Part shown: positions 1 to 6,190 of the stretch, piece by piece
How positions within the stretch are numbered: the first letter of the stretch is position 1
How the letters are laid out: every line of letters starts with the position of its first letter
IMG/VR virus record: IMGVR_UViG_3300032236_000469
Location: 1 to 20,184 of that record
Strand: one strand, 5' to 3'
DNA: 20,184 nucleotides
DNA from: a virus
Made by a program: the position numbers and the translations under genes
Notes under the pieces: model-generated
The model's input: the letters and a program-made list of their open reading frames with translations, nothing else
Told to the model about the DNA's origin: nothing
Databases searched by the model: none

Positions 1-1524
1 AAACGCCGTGCGCGACAGGCTAAACGTCGTGCGCTGTTGCTCGACGGTCCAATCGTAAAAGCGGCCAGCTTCGTGCAGGATCTGCCCAGGGATGGTGTCG
101 TAGGCCATCGCGCCGAGCTCCTCGAGATCGATGCCGTAGGCTGCAGCGAACGTCACCCATGCACCCACGCCGCCCTCGTAACCGAAGGCCAGCTCCATCA
201 CCTTGCCGATCTGGCGCATCTCTTTGTCGACCTTCTCAACAGGTATGCCAAAGGCTTTGGCATAGGCCAGGTTGTAAAGGTCAGCGCCGCGCTTGGCATC
301 GAACTCACGGAAGGCGTGCAGCTTCCACTTCTCACCGGCCAACCAGGCAAGCATGCGCCCCTCGATGTTGGACAAGTCGGCGATCACCAGCTTCTTACCA
401 GGTGGCGCAATGATGCAGCCACGCAGGCATGCGCTCGTTGCTTCCATCACGTTGTCCACCATCAAGTCGATGGTGTCGGTCTTGATGGCCGCGACAGTTT
501 GCTCTTGCACATCTTCATCAAAGCCACGCGGTGGCCGTGGCAAATTCTGTGGCTGGAACGTGCGACCGGCCCAGCGGCCAGTGCGGCCTGCACCGTTGAA
601 CTGCAACGTGCCACGCATGCGGCCATGGGTTGCGCCGTTGATGAGCGCCTTGTACTTCGAGGTGCTGGTGGTGCTGGCCTGCATGCGAATCGCCAGCAGC
701 TCTTTTAACGGGTCAGGAATGTCGGGATCATTGAGCCGGCGCTCGAGTGTCGAGCCGCGCAAGTCAGGTAGGCTGATGCTGTACTCAGACAAGATGTGCT
801 CGAGCATTGCATCGCGCTGAGTGGCTGCATTCAATGCGCCGTCGGAGTGGGCCCAAGCTGCCCCAGCAAGGCGAGACTGTTCAGCGTCAATGGTTCGGAT
901 TGCGGATTGAGCGAGTTCAATATCCACAGCAAATCCGCGATCGTTGATGCGCTGGTCAAGTTGCCATAGTCGCAACTCAGCACCACGGTAGTTCCATTCG
1001 GGCATCTTACGACTAACCTCGCGCATTGCTTCAATATCGTTTCCAGCGTAGGCGAGGAATCGTTGCCACTCGGTGGGGTGTGTGACACTGGTCGCTCTCC
1101 TTACCTTTGCAGTCTTGGGACGTGGCTTGCAGAACAGCATGACCAGGTCTTTGCCGGCTTTGTGTTTTGCTTTGTCTTGACCGACGTTGAGGATTTCGCA
1201 GAGCTTGTCGAGAGAACCAGGGAGAGAGTGAGATAAAGCACGAACCATCGTGCAGCGCCAACGATCAATTTCGATGTCAGTGCCAAGCCCAAATCGCAAA
1301 GCATTGCGATCGAACATTGCATTGTGCGCAATAACTTCATCGGCCAACTCCAGGTAGAAAAGAAAATCATCAAGCGATTCGCCTGCGGTCAAGTCCAGCA
1401 CTTTTACTGGGCCGTCGTCGACGGCATACGCGAGGATCATTACCTCGCAGTCGCCGGTGTAGCGATACGTCCCAAACTTAATGGGCGTCTCGCTGTAGGT
1501 TTCAGTGTCAAGCCAGAGCTGCAT
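1..1524 (-). CDS. Family A DNA polymerase with 3'-5' exonuclease domain (C-terminus cut by window edge)
   Basis: Replicative DNA polymerase of the phage PolA type; 508 codons are visible and the frame is open to base 1. Seen: a DEDD exonuclease domain at the N-terminus, with D6-T-E8 (Exo I, 'WLDTET'), 'AHNAMFD' (Exo II) and 'YAGNDIEAMR' (Exo III). The polymerase part shows 'RTGRW...QNLPRP' near residues 313-330, motif A 'DLSNIEGR' beginning at D383, and motif B 'RQIGKVMELAFGY' beginning at R437, with K441 as the expected dNTP-binding lysine. Motif C lies beyond the edge, so an intact active site cannot be confirmed. The ATG at 1524 overlaps the stop of the upstream lipoprotein gene by one base (TAATG), which implies translational coupling. 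It is the last visible gene of the left early operon. The family is clear; the exact subfamily is not. Confidence 0.93.
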   Translation of the reverse strand, partial: MQLWLDTETYSETPIKFGTYRYTGDCEVMILAYAVDDGPVKVLDLTAGESLDDFLFYLELADEVIAHNAMFDRNALRFGLGTDIEIDRWRCTMVRALSHSLPGSLDKLCEILNVGQDKAKHKAGKDLVMLFCKPRPKTAKVRRATSVTHPTEWQRFLAYAGNDIEAMREVSRKMPEWNYRGAELRLWQLDQRINDRGFAVDIELAQSAIRTIDAEQSRLAGAAWAHSDGALNAATQRDAMLEHILSEYSISLPDLRGSTLERRLNDPDIPDPLKELLAIRMQASTTSTSKYKALINGATHGRMRGTLQFNGAGRTGRWAGRTFQPQNLPRPPRGFDEDVQEQTVAAIKTDTIDLMVDNVMEATSACLRGCIIAPPGKKLVIADLSNIEGRMLAWLAGEKWKLHAFREFDAKRGADLYNLAYAKAFGIPVEKVDKEMRQIGKVMELAFGYEGGVGAWVTFAAAYGIDLEELGAMAYDTIPGQILHEAGRFYDWTVEQQRTTFSLSRTAF

Positions 1525-1769
1525 TACTTGTACTTCGGTGCGCAGCTGACATCGACCACCACTTCGGAGGTGTAACCGTTGATCTTGCGTTTGGCATAGA
1601 TCACAACAGCGCGAGTGTTTGACGACTCGCACTCTTGAATGGCCGCGATCACAGAGCTGCGCCCCATGGGCTGCACTTCCTTGTCGACGGTCATCGATGA
1701 GTTTGGTGGCTCTTGTGTGGATGAGCACGCGGCAAGAGACGCGAGCAGGAGCAGGGGCAGCAACTTCAT
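1524..1769 (-). CDS. Small predicted lipoprotein
   Basis: 81-aa protein. It begins MKLLPLLLLASLAAC, a short Lys-led hydrophobic signal followed by the lipobox LAAC, so cleavage before C15 and lipid attachment are expected. The mature part (about 67 aa) is polar, with two later cysteines that could pair (C47 in 'IQECESS' and C76 in 'VSCAPKYK', approximate numbering). It lies between a small hypothetical gene and the DNA polymerase gene, sharing one base with the polymerase start. An envelope lipoprotein inside a replication operon is unexpected. Roles consistent with known phage lipoproteins are superinfection exclusion or receptor masking; a spanin-type lysis role is less likely because no lysis genes are nearby. 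Function is inference only. There is no strong ribosome-binding site; the stop of the upstream gene lies 6 bases before the ATG. Confidence 0.8.
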   Translation of the reverse strand: MKLLPLLLLASLAACSSTQEPPNSSMTVDKEVQPMGRSSVIAAIQECESSNTRAVVIYAKRKINGYTSEVVVDVSCAPKYK

Positions 1770-1774
1770 TTTTA

Positions 1775-1963
1775 TTACTCGGTGAAGATTAAAACTGTGA
1801 TCTTGTTTGCGGTGTTGACCTCAAGCTTGTAACTGTCGGGCATGCGCTCCACGATGGAAGTCACTTCGCCAATTACAAACTGCAGAGGGTTGTCTGTGAG
1901 GTTCAAGCTGTCACGCTTGAACTCACAGCGCAGCAACGGTTCGGTTACTGCTTCGCCGCTCAT
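1775..1963 (-). CDS. Small hypothetical early protein
   Basis: 62-aa protein I do not recognise. The ATG overlaps the stop codon of the ssDNA-binding protein gene in an ATGA arrangement, so it is probably translated by re-initiation. The sequence alternates charged and hydrophobic residues ('QFVIGEVTSIVERM', 'KLEVNTANKITVLIF'), suggesting a small beta-rich fold, with no signal peptide or membrane segment. Being stitched between the ssDNA-binding protein and the lipoprotein/polymerase genes supports its being a real member of the operon. No function can be assigned. Confidence 0.7.
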   Translation of the reverse strand: MSGEAVTEPLLRCEFKRDSLNLTDNPLQFVIGEVTSIVERMPDSYKLEVNTANKITVLIFTE

Positions 1964-2520
1964 ACCATGTCGTCCGCTGTAGCGCCTTCGGCGATGTTCT
2001 CGAACTCGTCCTGGCCCACTGGTGCGCCGCCGCTGAATGCGTCGCCGTCACTGCGGAACTGGACCCAGCGCAACTTGGCGTTGATGCGTTTGCCCCATGA
2101 GTTGTCTTGTGCCCAAAGGTCCACGCTCACGTCCACGAAACAGCCACCGTAGGGCTTGCCGTCTTGTGGTGTCAGTGGGGTAGTGTCGCGATCGATCACG
2201 GCCACGCGCGCTGCGTTGGATGCGTTCAAGGCGTACTTGCCCTCGAAGCCGTCGTAGACTTCGCCGTCTTTAGACAGTGGCGATTCTTTGAAAGCAACAC
2301 GGCCCTTGCTCTTGAGCTCGGACAAAATGCCTTCGGCTTTTGCGCCCCATTTTTCTTTTGCGATCTCGTTCATCGCAGCGGTCAATGCTTTGTGGTTTTC
2401 GCTGCCTGGATCGATCACGAACGCTGCAGAGAATTTGGGTTCGCCTTCACCGTTGACAGCCTTGGCCTCGAACAGGTTAGGGAAAGAGATGCGAACATTT
2501 TTCAGTTTTACGATTGCCAT
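1960..2520 (-). CDS. Phage single-stranded DNA-binding protein, Enc34 type (DUF2815)
   Basis: 186-aa protein matching the DUF2815/Enc34 ssDNA-binding family: N-terminal 'VRISFPNLFEAKAVNGEGEPKFSA', a central 'GKYALNASN' segment, a 'PYGGCFVDVSVDLWAQDN' strand pair and 'INAKLRWVQFRSDGDAFSGG'. The family is known to form an OB-fold that coats ssDNA during phage replication and recombination, functionally like T7 gp2.5. The last about 30 residues are acidic ('QDEFENIAEGATADDMV'), as in the protein-interacting tails of many SSBs. An AAGGAG ribosome-binding site precedes the ATG at 2520 and is encoded in the end of the upstream gene, whose TAA follows it immediately. Its 3' end overlaps the next gene in ATGA. 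Placement between a DUF2800 nuclease and a DNA polymerase fits. Confidence 0.88.
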   Translation of the reverse strand: MAIVKLKNVRISFPNLFEAKAVNGEGEPKFSAAFVIDPGSENHKALTAAMNEIAKEKWGAKAEGILSELKSKGRVAFKESPLSKDGEVYDGFEGKYALNASNAARVAVIDRDTTPLTPQDGKPYGGCFVDVSVDLWAQDNSWGKRINAKLRWVQFRSDGDAFSGGAPVGQDEFENIAEGATADDMV

Positions 2521-2524
2521 GGTG

Positions 2525-2716
2525 TTACTCCTTGAAGGCAGGGGTGGGTTGAAAATAACTTGGGTAACGCAGCTTCACGCTATCGATGGCTGCGTCAATT
2601 GCAACGCGACGTTTGTGCTCGTCGCGAATGCGCGTTGCCGCGATCAGTTGATCGCGTGCCTCTCGAGGTAAGAGGCCTATCACTGGCTCACGCTTGGGCT
2701 GGGTCATCATGGTCAT
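2525..2716 (-). CDS. Small basic hypothetical early protein
   Basis: 63-aa, Arg/Lys-rich, probably helical protein ('LLPREARDQLIAATRIRDEHKRRVAIDAAIDSVKLRYPSYF'). The first ATG at 2716 overlaps the DUF2800 stop in ATGA; Met3 and Met4 are alternative starts. Its last codons contain AAGGAG, which serves as the ribosome-binding site of the downstream ssDNA-binding protein gene, so the two are likely coupled. I do not recognise a family. The charge and position suggest an accessory role in the recombination/replication module, but that is inference. Confidence 0.7.
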   Translation of the reverse strand: MTMMTQPKREPVIGLLPREARDQLIAATRIRDEHKRRVAIDAAIDSVKLRYPSYFQPTPAFKE

Positions 2717-3960
2717 ACCAAGTCCTCCGCGCCGCCGATGGCCTCGAACTCTGAATCAATCGGCTTGAGCTCGAGAGCTGGCCGCTTGTCCGAGAATGGA
2801 GCCACGCTAGGGTTGCCATCGCGTTGTTCAATGAACGGTGCGATGCGCGCCCAGCGCTTGGGTGTCTTCTTCAAAATCTTCTCGGCCGATGTGGGCGAGA
2901 TAAGTTTGAAGTCGTACATCTCTTCTTTTTTCAGTCGCATCGATTTCATCAATGCTTCGGCTTCGGTGTCGCTGGTCCAGGACCGTGCACCACGTTTGCC
3001 TTGCACAAGCTTGAAGCCTGCGACCGTGCCACCATCGAGCAGCTGCTTTTCAACTCGCGCACGAATTGCTTTGCACCACATCTCAATAAGTGGGATGGCC
3101 TGCATCTTTGCGCCCAGCTCGTGGTCGTCGAACTTGGCAACGCTGGCCTTGATGGTTTCCTCGCCACCGATCGCGTCCTCGGTTGTCAAGTCGGTGAACT
3201 CTAAATTGAGTGCGCCTTTGACTGCCTCGGCCAGCGCAGAGCAAGTGCTCTTGGCTTTGCAAAAGCGGCACGCATCTTCGTGCGGATCACACCATTGCCA
3301 GGTGTCGTGATAGATGCCGACACCGTTGTAGATTTGCATGGCTTTGCTGGCCGCTGGGCCTGCGTACTTCATGCCCCATTGCACAAGCTCTGCAGCCGGC
3401 ATTGCAAACTCACTGGGTGCGCGAGAGACACGCGGCTGGCTTACGACCATGCGCACATGCTCGATGTCACCAATCAGGTCGAACTTCTCCAACGCGCCCA
3501 AGCCATAGAGCATGAGCTGTGGGTTCATCTCTGCATCGACCTCGACACCGCGGCCGAACTTTAGATCGATCACGATCAGCTCGTTGCCACGCAGAATGAC
3601 TGCATCGCCTGTGCCCTCTGCACCTTCCTCGCCGGTGATGTGGCCGATGGGCAACGACTGCTCGATGAACATGTCACCGTCTGCAGTGATGTCGCGCACC
3701 AGGTCGATGTACACCTGGACGTAGTCGGCCATGTCAGCATCAACAATGAACTCATTGCCGGCCACATCGATCACAGTGCCCAGGTAATGCGTGGCATCAA
3801 AGCCATCTTCAAGCGCCATCGCAGCGAGCTCGTGCGCAGCTGTACCTTCGTCTGCGTACTCGCTCGATTGATCAGGTAAGCCTCGCTCCATCGCCGGCTT
3901 GGCAGGGCACAGCATGAGTGCCTTAAAGCCCGACGGAGAGAGCAATGCGTGCTTGGTCAT
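2713..3960 (-). CDS. DUF2800 protein: Cas4/RecB-like PD-(D/E)XK nuclease with Fe-S cysteines
   Basis: 415-aa protein of the DUF2800 family. Seen: 'ADEGTAAHELA' with H43, then 'GTGDAV' (D119) and 'IDLKFG' (D132-L-K134), which make up the PD-(D/E)XK nuclease core, followed by Q148-L-M-L-Y-G. Cysteines C18, C231, C234 and C240 have the split one-plus-three spacing (C...CxxCxxxxxC) of the 4Fe-4S clusters in Cas4 and AddB; C224 is an extra nearby cysteine. The protein therefore probably acts as a DNA exonuclease in phage recombination or end processing. This is the usual partner of DUF2815 SSBs and PolA in phage operons. The start at 3960 overlaps the previous gene's stop and its own stop overlaps the next start, both as ATGA. 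Biochemical activity is inferred from the motifs. Confidence 0.87.
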   Translation of the reverse strand: MTKHALLSPSGFKALMLCPAKPAMERGLPDQSSEYADEGTAAHELAAMALEDGFDATHYLGTVIDVAGNEFIVDADMADYVQVYIDLVRDITADGDMFIEQSLPIGHITGEEGAEGTGDAVILRGNELIVIDLKFGRGVEVDAEMNPQLMLYGLGALEKFDLIGDIEHVRMVVSQPRVSRAPSEFAMPAAELVQWGMKYAGPAASKAMQIYNGVGIYHDTWQWCDPHEDACRFCKAKSTCSALAEAVKGALNLEFTDLTTEDAIGGEETIKASVAKFDDHELGAKMQAIPLIEMWCKAIRARVEKQLLDGGTVAGFKLVQGKRGARSWTSDTEAEALMKSMRLKKEEMYDFKLISPTSAEKILKKTPKRWARIAPFIEQRDGNPSVAPFSDKRPALELKPIDSEFEAIGGAEDLV

Positions 3961-4394
3961 GCAGCGGCCTTCTTGATGGCATCAAGCACTTGGCCGTATT
4001 GCTCTGGCTTGGCTTCGGAAAGCTTGCCCAGGGCAAAGGGCTTGAGCACTTGCTCGCAGCGTGCACGGCCACCGTCTTTGACTGACAGTGCCAGGAAGGC
4101 CTTCTTAACAGTCTCGAAGTCCGGCGCTGCGGTTGAGGTTTCGGATGGTGCACTCGACACAGTAGGGGAAGCGGTCGACGTGGCCGCAGCTGTGTCGTTT
4201 CCCAAGTCACCGGCAGCGGGGGCATCGACAGGCTGGGTGGTGGGGGATGCTGGCGTAGATTTCGTCGAGGCTTTTTCGGACTTTGGGGCTGCAGGTTTCT
4301 CCACCTTGTTTGACTCGGTGATGATCTCGCGGCCCACGAAATAGGCTTGCATCTCTTGCACGTTGGCAAAGGTGAGGGTGACGGTTACTGACAT
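3957..4394 (-). CDS. Hypothetical protein with Ala/Thr/Ser/Pro-rich linker
   Basis: 145-aa protein in three parts. The N-terminal about 30 residues ('MSVTVTLTFANVQEMQAYFVGREII') may be a short beta-alpha domain. Residues about 32-92 form a low-complexity Ser/Thr/Ala/Pro linker. The C-terminal about 50 residues ('FETVKKAFLALSVKDGGRARCEQVLKPF') look like a small helical module of a kind I associate, with low certainty, with tails of phage recombination and SSB-like proteins. AAAGGAAA lies upstream of the ATG, and the stop overlaps the DUF2800 start in ATGA. The layout suggests an adaptor tethering two partners, which is inference. Confidence 0.75.
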   Translation of the reverse strand: MSVTVTLTFANVQEMQAYFVGREIITESNKVEKPAAPKSEKASTKSTPASPTTQPVDAPAAGDLGNDTAAATSTASPTVSSAPSETSTAAPDFETVKKAFLALSVKDGGRARCEQVLKPFALGKLSEAKPEQYGQVLDAIKKAAA

Positions 4395-4409
4395 GATTTT
4401 CCTTTCGGG

Positions 4410-4712
4410 TTAGCTAACGTGAATGACTTCAATCTTGCCCATGGCTTTTGCGGCTTCGATCAGTTGTTCCAGCTCTGACTCGTTCTCGGGCTCGGGCCAG
4501 GTGGTAGGGTTCGTGCTCAGTGGCTCGAATAGATCACGCACACCTTGGACTTGGCTGTGCGGCAGTAAGTTGTTCATGCGGTAGTACGCATGCACATACT
4601 CGTTGGTGCTCGAGCAGCAGATCCCTTTCGGGAACGTGCGGTGCACGGTGCTCTTTTGGCGTTTGAGATTCGCCATGTAGTTTTTGATTTTGCGTTTGGT
4701 ATCTTGGTCCAT
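4410..4712 (-). CDS. Small hypothetical early protein
   Basis: 100-aa protein starting MDQDTKRKIKNYMANLKRQKSTVHRT. An upstream in-frame ATG at 4835 would overlap the previous gene by over 100 bases; the ATG at 4712 is chosen because TAAGGAG lies directly upstream at ideal spacing. The N-terminus is basic, the C-terminus acidic ('PEPENESELEQLIEAAKAMGKIEVIHV'), with a 'GICCSS' cysteine pair between. Not recognised. It sits in an operon of small early proteins and may be a host-takeover or accessory factor, but nothing in the sequence shows that. Confidence 0.72.
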   Translation of the reverse strand: MDQDTKRKIKNYMANLKRQKSTVHRTFPKGICCSSTNEYVHAYYRMNNLLPHSQVQGVRDLFEPLSTNPTTWPEPENESELEQLIEAAKAMGKIEVIHVS

Positions 4713-4725
4713 GGTGTACTCCTTA
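4710..4725 (-). promoter_or_regulatory. Stop/Shine-Dalgarno fusion setting the start at 4712
   Basis: Read on the minus strand this is TAAGGAGTACACCATG: the upstream gene's TAA stop runs straight into GGAG and, after a fixed spacer, the ATG. Near-identical copies occur at 4927-4942 (GTG start) and 5105-5120 (ATG start). The shared form TAAGGAGNACACCRTG fixes the starts of three consecutive genes and predicts termination-reinitiation coupling. Confidence 0.85.
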
Positions 4726-4929
4726 ACTGTTGAGCCATTCGTCATAGGTCTTGAGTGGTGCACCACCGCGGGTGATGTCACCACCGTTGCCATCATTGGC
4801 CTGGGCCAAATAGATTTGATATTCGTAGTTGTCATAGCCGGCCGGCAGTGGCTGGCTCATGAATGCTTGAGCCTGGGCTCGTTTTTCTTCGCCATAACGG
4901 CGGCGTTGTTTGGTGGTGTAAAAGCTCAC
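4723..4929 (-). CDS. Small hypothetical early protein (GTG start)
   Basis: 68-aa protein, first codon GTG at 4929, chosen because TAAGGAGCACACC immediately precedes it. The N-terminus is basic ('FYTTKQRRRYGEEKRAQAQAFM'), the middle Tyr-rich ('GYDNYEYQIYLAQANDG'), ending 'LKTYDEWLNS'. No family recognised, no signal or membrane segment. The same unusual stop/ribosome-binding-site junction occurs on both sides, so it belongs to a coupled four-gene string. Confidence 0.72.
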   Translation of the reverse strand: MSFYTTKQRRRYGEEKRAQAQAFMSQPLPAGYDNYEYQIYLAQANDGNGGDITRGGAPLKTYDEWLNS

Positions 4930-4939
4930 GGTGTGCTCC

Positions 4940-5107
4940 TTATGCGTGGCAGTAGCCTTGTTCGATCATTGCGCGGGCAGTGCGGCCATAAAAGCCTTGC
5001 AGCTGCCAGACCCAACCACGGTCGATGCCGTCTTGGATAAACTCCACGGCTTCGTCTAATTCGAGTTCGCCGTTTTCAAATGCGATGAGGGTGTCGATGT
5101 TTGGCAT
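4940..5107 (-). CDS. Conserved small phage protein (DUF7417-like)
   Basis: 55-aa protein: MPNIDTLIAFENGELELDEA..., then 'FIQDGIDRGWVWQLQGFYGRTARAMIEQGYC'. The pattern 'E.GEL...E.V..FQ.LID.G..WQLQG.YGR.A..LI..G.C' is common in phages of many hosts; I believe it is the family called DUF7417, function unknown. It is short, so easily missed, but its recognisable sequence and the TAAGGAGAACACC site before the ATG support it well. It lies in the string of small early genes. Confidence 0.85.
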   Translation of the reverse strand: MPNIDTLIAFENGELELDEAVEFIQDGIDRGWVWQLQGFYGRTARAMIEQGYCHA

Positions 5108-5117
5108 GGTGTTCTCC

Positions 5118-5345
5118 TTAGATGCCGACCAATGCGGCGCGAACTGAGGAGAGGCTGTAAGGAGCGCCGTCTGGTGTACGGGTGTGGCCGTTCAGTTGCA
5201 GCTCTTCGAGGATGCGTTGCGCAGCCACTTGGCGGGTGCGACGCTTTGTCCAGTAGCGAGCGATGGCGTAGAGGCCTTCGTCGTTGTTGATCCACAGGCT
5301 TACGTTCCAGTGGTTCCAGTTTTTGTGTCCGTTGAATGTCGTCAT
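5118..5345 (-). CDS. Conserved small early phage protein, first gene of the left operon
   Basis: 75-aa protein starting MTTFNGHKNWNHWNVSLWINNDEGLYAIA. The 'NGHKNWNHWNV.LWINNDEGLY' opening recurs in hypothetical proteins of many phages; function unknown. The rest is basic and helical ('RYWTKRRTRQVAAQRILEEL'), compatible with nucleic-acid binding, ending in a predicted helix. ATG at 5345 is preceded by CAGGAGCTAACT, a good ribosome-binding site. As the promoter-proximal gene of the minus-strand operon, just after two repressor operators, it is expected to be made first after induction or infection. Confidence 0.83.
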   Translation of the reverse strand: MTTFNGHKNWNHWNVSLWINNDEGLYAIARYWTKRRTRQVAAQRILEELQLNGHTRTPDGAPYSLSSVRAALVGI

Positions 5346-5413
5346 AGTTAGCTCCTGTTGCTAGTGGTCTGGCTTGAACTTATCGATTGCTTTTCTGTAA
5401 CCGATGACGAATG

Positions 5414-5427
5414 TTAGCATTTGCTAA
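5414..5427. promoter_or_regulatory. Repressor/Cro operator copy 1
   Basis: TTAGC-ATTT-GCTAA, a perfect 5-bp inverted repeat with a 4-bp centre. It lies about 70 bases upstream of the first gene of the left operon, in an AT-rich non-coding stretch (5346-5502). It matches copies at 5476-5489 and 6202-6215. I could not find a convincing -35/-10 pair for the left promoter here, so its exact position relative to this operator is unknown. Confidence 0.75.
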
Positions 5428-5475
5428 ACGATAATTTCACAAGTTACCAAAATTTATTTTTCTATGTGTTGTTAT

Positions 5476-5489
5476 TTAGCAATAGCTAA
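5476..5489. promoter_or_regulatory. Repressor/Cro operator copy 2
   Basis: TTAGC-AATA-GCTAA; symmetry extends one more base on each side (5475-5490). It is centred 62 bp from copy 1, about six helical turns, compatible with cooperative binding or looping on one DNA face. It lies between the repressor-operon terminator and the left early operon. Confidence 0.75.
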
Positions 5490-5502
5490 AGCCTATGGAC
5501 GT

Positions 5503-5527
5503 AAAAAAGCCCGCAGACAGCGCGGGC
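5503..5527 (-). terminator. Rho-independent terminator of the repressor operon
   Basis: On the minus strand: GCCCGC, a 7-base loop, GCGGGC, then six T. It starts 14 bases after the stop of the small membrane protein gene, so it ends the repressor/membrane-protein transcript before the left early operon's control region. Confidence 0.85.
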
Positions 5528-5541
5528 CAGGGAGCTACAGC

Positions 5542-5709
5542 TTAGTGCGTGTGTGCGAACGCAATTAGCAAAGTCACTATTTGCAATGCCACGATGGCAC
5601 TGACCGCCATCCACAGCCGGCGGTATTGCGTGTGCGCTTCGTCACGGGTGGGATACAGCTCGCCATGTTCTACCAGGTACTTGATGCGTTGCTTGACTAC
5701 GTCATTCAC
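5542..5709 (-). CDS. Small single-span membrane protein co-transcribed with the repressor
   Basis: 55-aa protein with a GTG start at 5709. The start is supported by GAGGTGA, which overlaps the repressor stop codon. The N-terminal half is charged ('VVKQRIKYLVEHGELYPTRDEAHTQYRRL'); residues about 33-52 ('WMAVSAIVALQIVTLLIAFA') form one hydrophobic span, ending HTH. The RR before the span suggests the N-terminus stays in the cytoplasm (positive-inside rule). It lies between the repressor and a strong terminator, so it should be expressed in the lysogen. Known genes in this position are often superinfection-exclusion or lysogenic-conversion factors; that role is inference, and a toxin or signalling peptide is possible. 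Confidence 0.72.
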   Translation of the reverse strand: MNDVVKQRIKYLVEHGELYPTRDEAHTQYRRLWMAVSAIVALQIVTLLIAFAHTH

Positions 5710-5712
5710 GAT

Positions 5713-6135
5713 TCACCTCAATAGTTTGATAAGTTGTTTGACATAAGCCTCACTCGGCACGCCTGTGGGTAACGCATCTTCGTAGACCATGATCACCAGG
5801 TCCGCGAACTTAGTGGGTGCGATCTGCAGGTTCGCGTCTTCCAGGACCGCGCCGATGAGCTCGACTACTTTGGCAACCATCAAGTTGTTGACAGCTGCCG
5901 GCCTGGCTTTGTCCTCGTGTTCGCCGCTGATCCAGCCGGGTGGGAGCTCGAGGGCAACTTCTGTTTTATGCGCGAACTTTTCCGTAATTGGGCGAAGCCC
6001 CGATAGCAATTGTGAAAGGTAGCTTGGGCCTGACAGCTTTAGCTTTTTAGCTAGGCTGGTGGGTCCTCCCCATTGCGCGATGAGCACCTTAAGGTTAGCC
6101 CGCCGCACTTCCTGTATGTCGCGAATTTTAGCCAT
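5713..6135 (-). CDS. CI-like phage repressor with HTH domain
   Basis: 140-aa DNA-binding protein. Residues about 12-70 form an XRE-type helix-turn-helix ('NLKVLIAQWGGPTSLAKKLKLSGPSYLSQLLSG', then 'ITEKFAHKTEVALELPPGWI'), a form typical of prophage repressors. The remaining about 70 residues are a short helical domain. There is no S24/LexA-type peptidase domain, so induction by RecA-stimulated self-cleavage is not expected in the usual way. The gene is divergent from the Cro-like gene, with operators on both sides. No Shine-Dalgarno is seen before ATG at 6135, but a candidate promoter (6146-6173) would start transcription about 4 bases upstream, giving an almost leaderless mRNA as known for lambda cI in lysogens. 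Role as repressor is well supported by context, not by experiment. Confidence 0.85.
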   Translation of the reverse strand: MAKIRDIQEVRRANLKVLIAQWGGPTSLAKKLKLSGPSYLSQLLSGLRPITEKFAHKTEVALELPPGWISGEHEDKARPAAVNNLMVAKVVELIGAVLEDANLQIAPTKFADLVIMVYEDALPTGVPSEAYVKQLIKLLR

Positions 6136-6145
6136 GGACTATCAG

Positions 6146-6173
6146 ACTACACCACATGATAGCAAATAGGCAA
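6146..6173 (-). promoter_or_regulatory. Candidate repressor promoter
   Basis: On the minus strand TTGCCT (6173-6168), a 16-bp spacer, and TGTAGT (6151-6146), each matching sigma-70 consensus at four of six positions. The spacer contains ATTTGCTA (6167-6160), which resembles one operator half-site and could mediate autoregulation. A second -10-like TATAAC farther upstream on this strand has no good -35. Confidence 0.4.
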
Positions 6174-6190
6174 GCTTTTTTACGTTATAG

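Noticed and set aside
37-708. Plus-strand open frame of 223 codons at the left end
   Set aside because: Antisense to the DNA polymerase, whose exonuclease and polymerase motifs are intact on the minus strand.
4409-4418. Palindrome GTTAGCTAAC resembling the repressor operator
   Set aside because: Arms match, but the 4-bp centre found in all three operators is missing, and it sits at a gene end inside the operon with no promoter.
4713-4835. N-terminal extension of the gene ending at 4410 to an ATG at 4835
   Set aside because: It would overlap the upstream gene by more than 100 bases; the ATG at 4712 has a strong, correctly spaced TAAGGAG site.
6036-6053. TAGC/GCTA arms inside the repressor coding sequence
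   Set aside because: The spacer is 6 bp instead of 4 and the arms are shorter; it encodes the Leu-Lys-Leu segment of the HTH and is probably chance.
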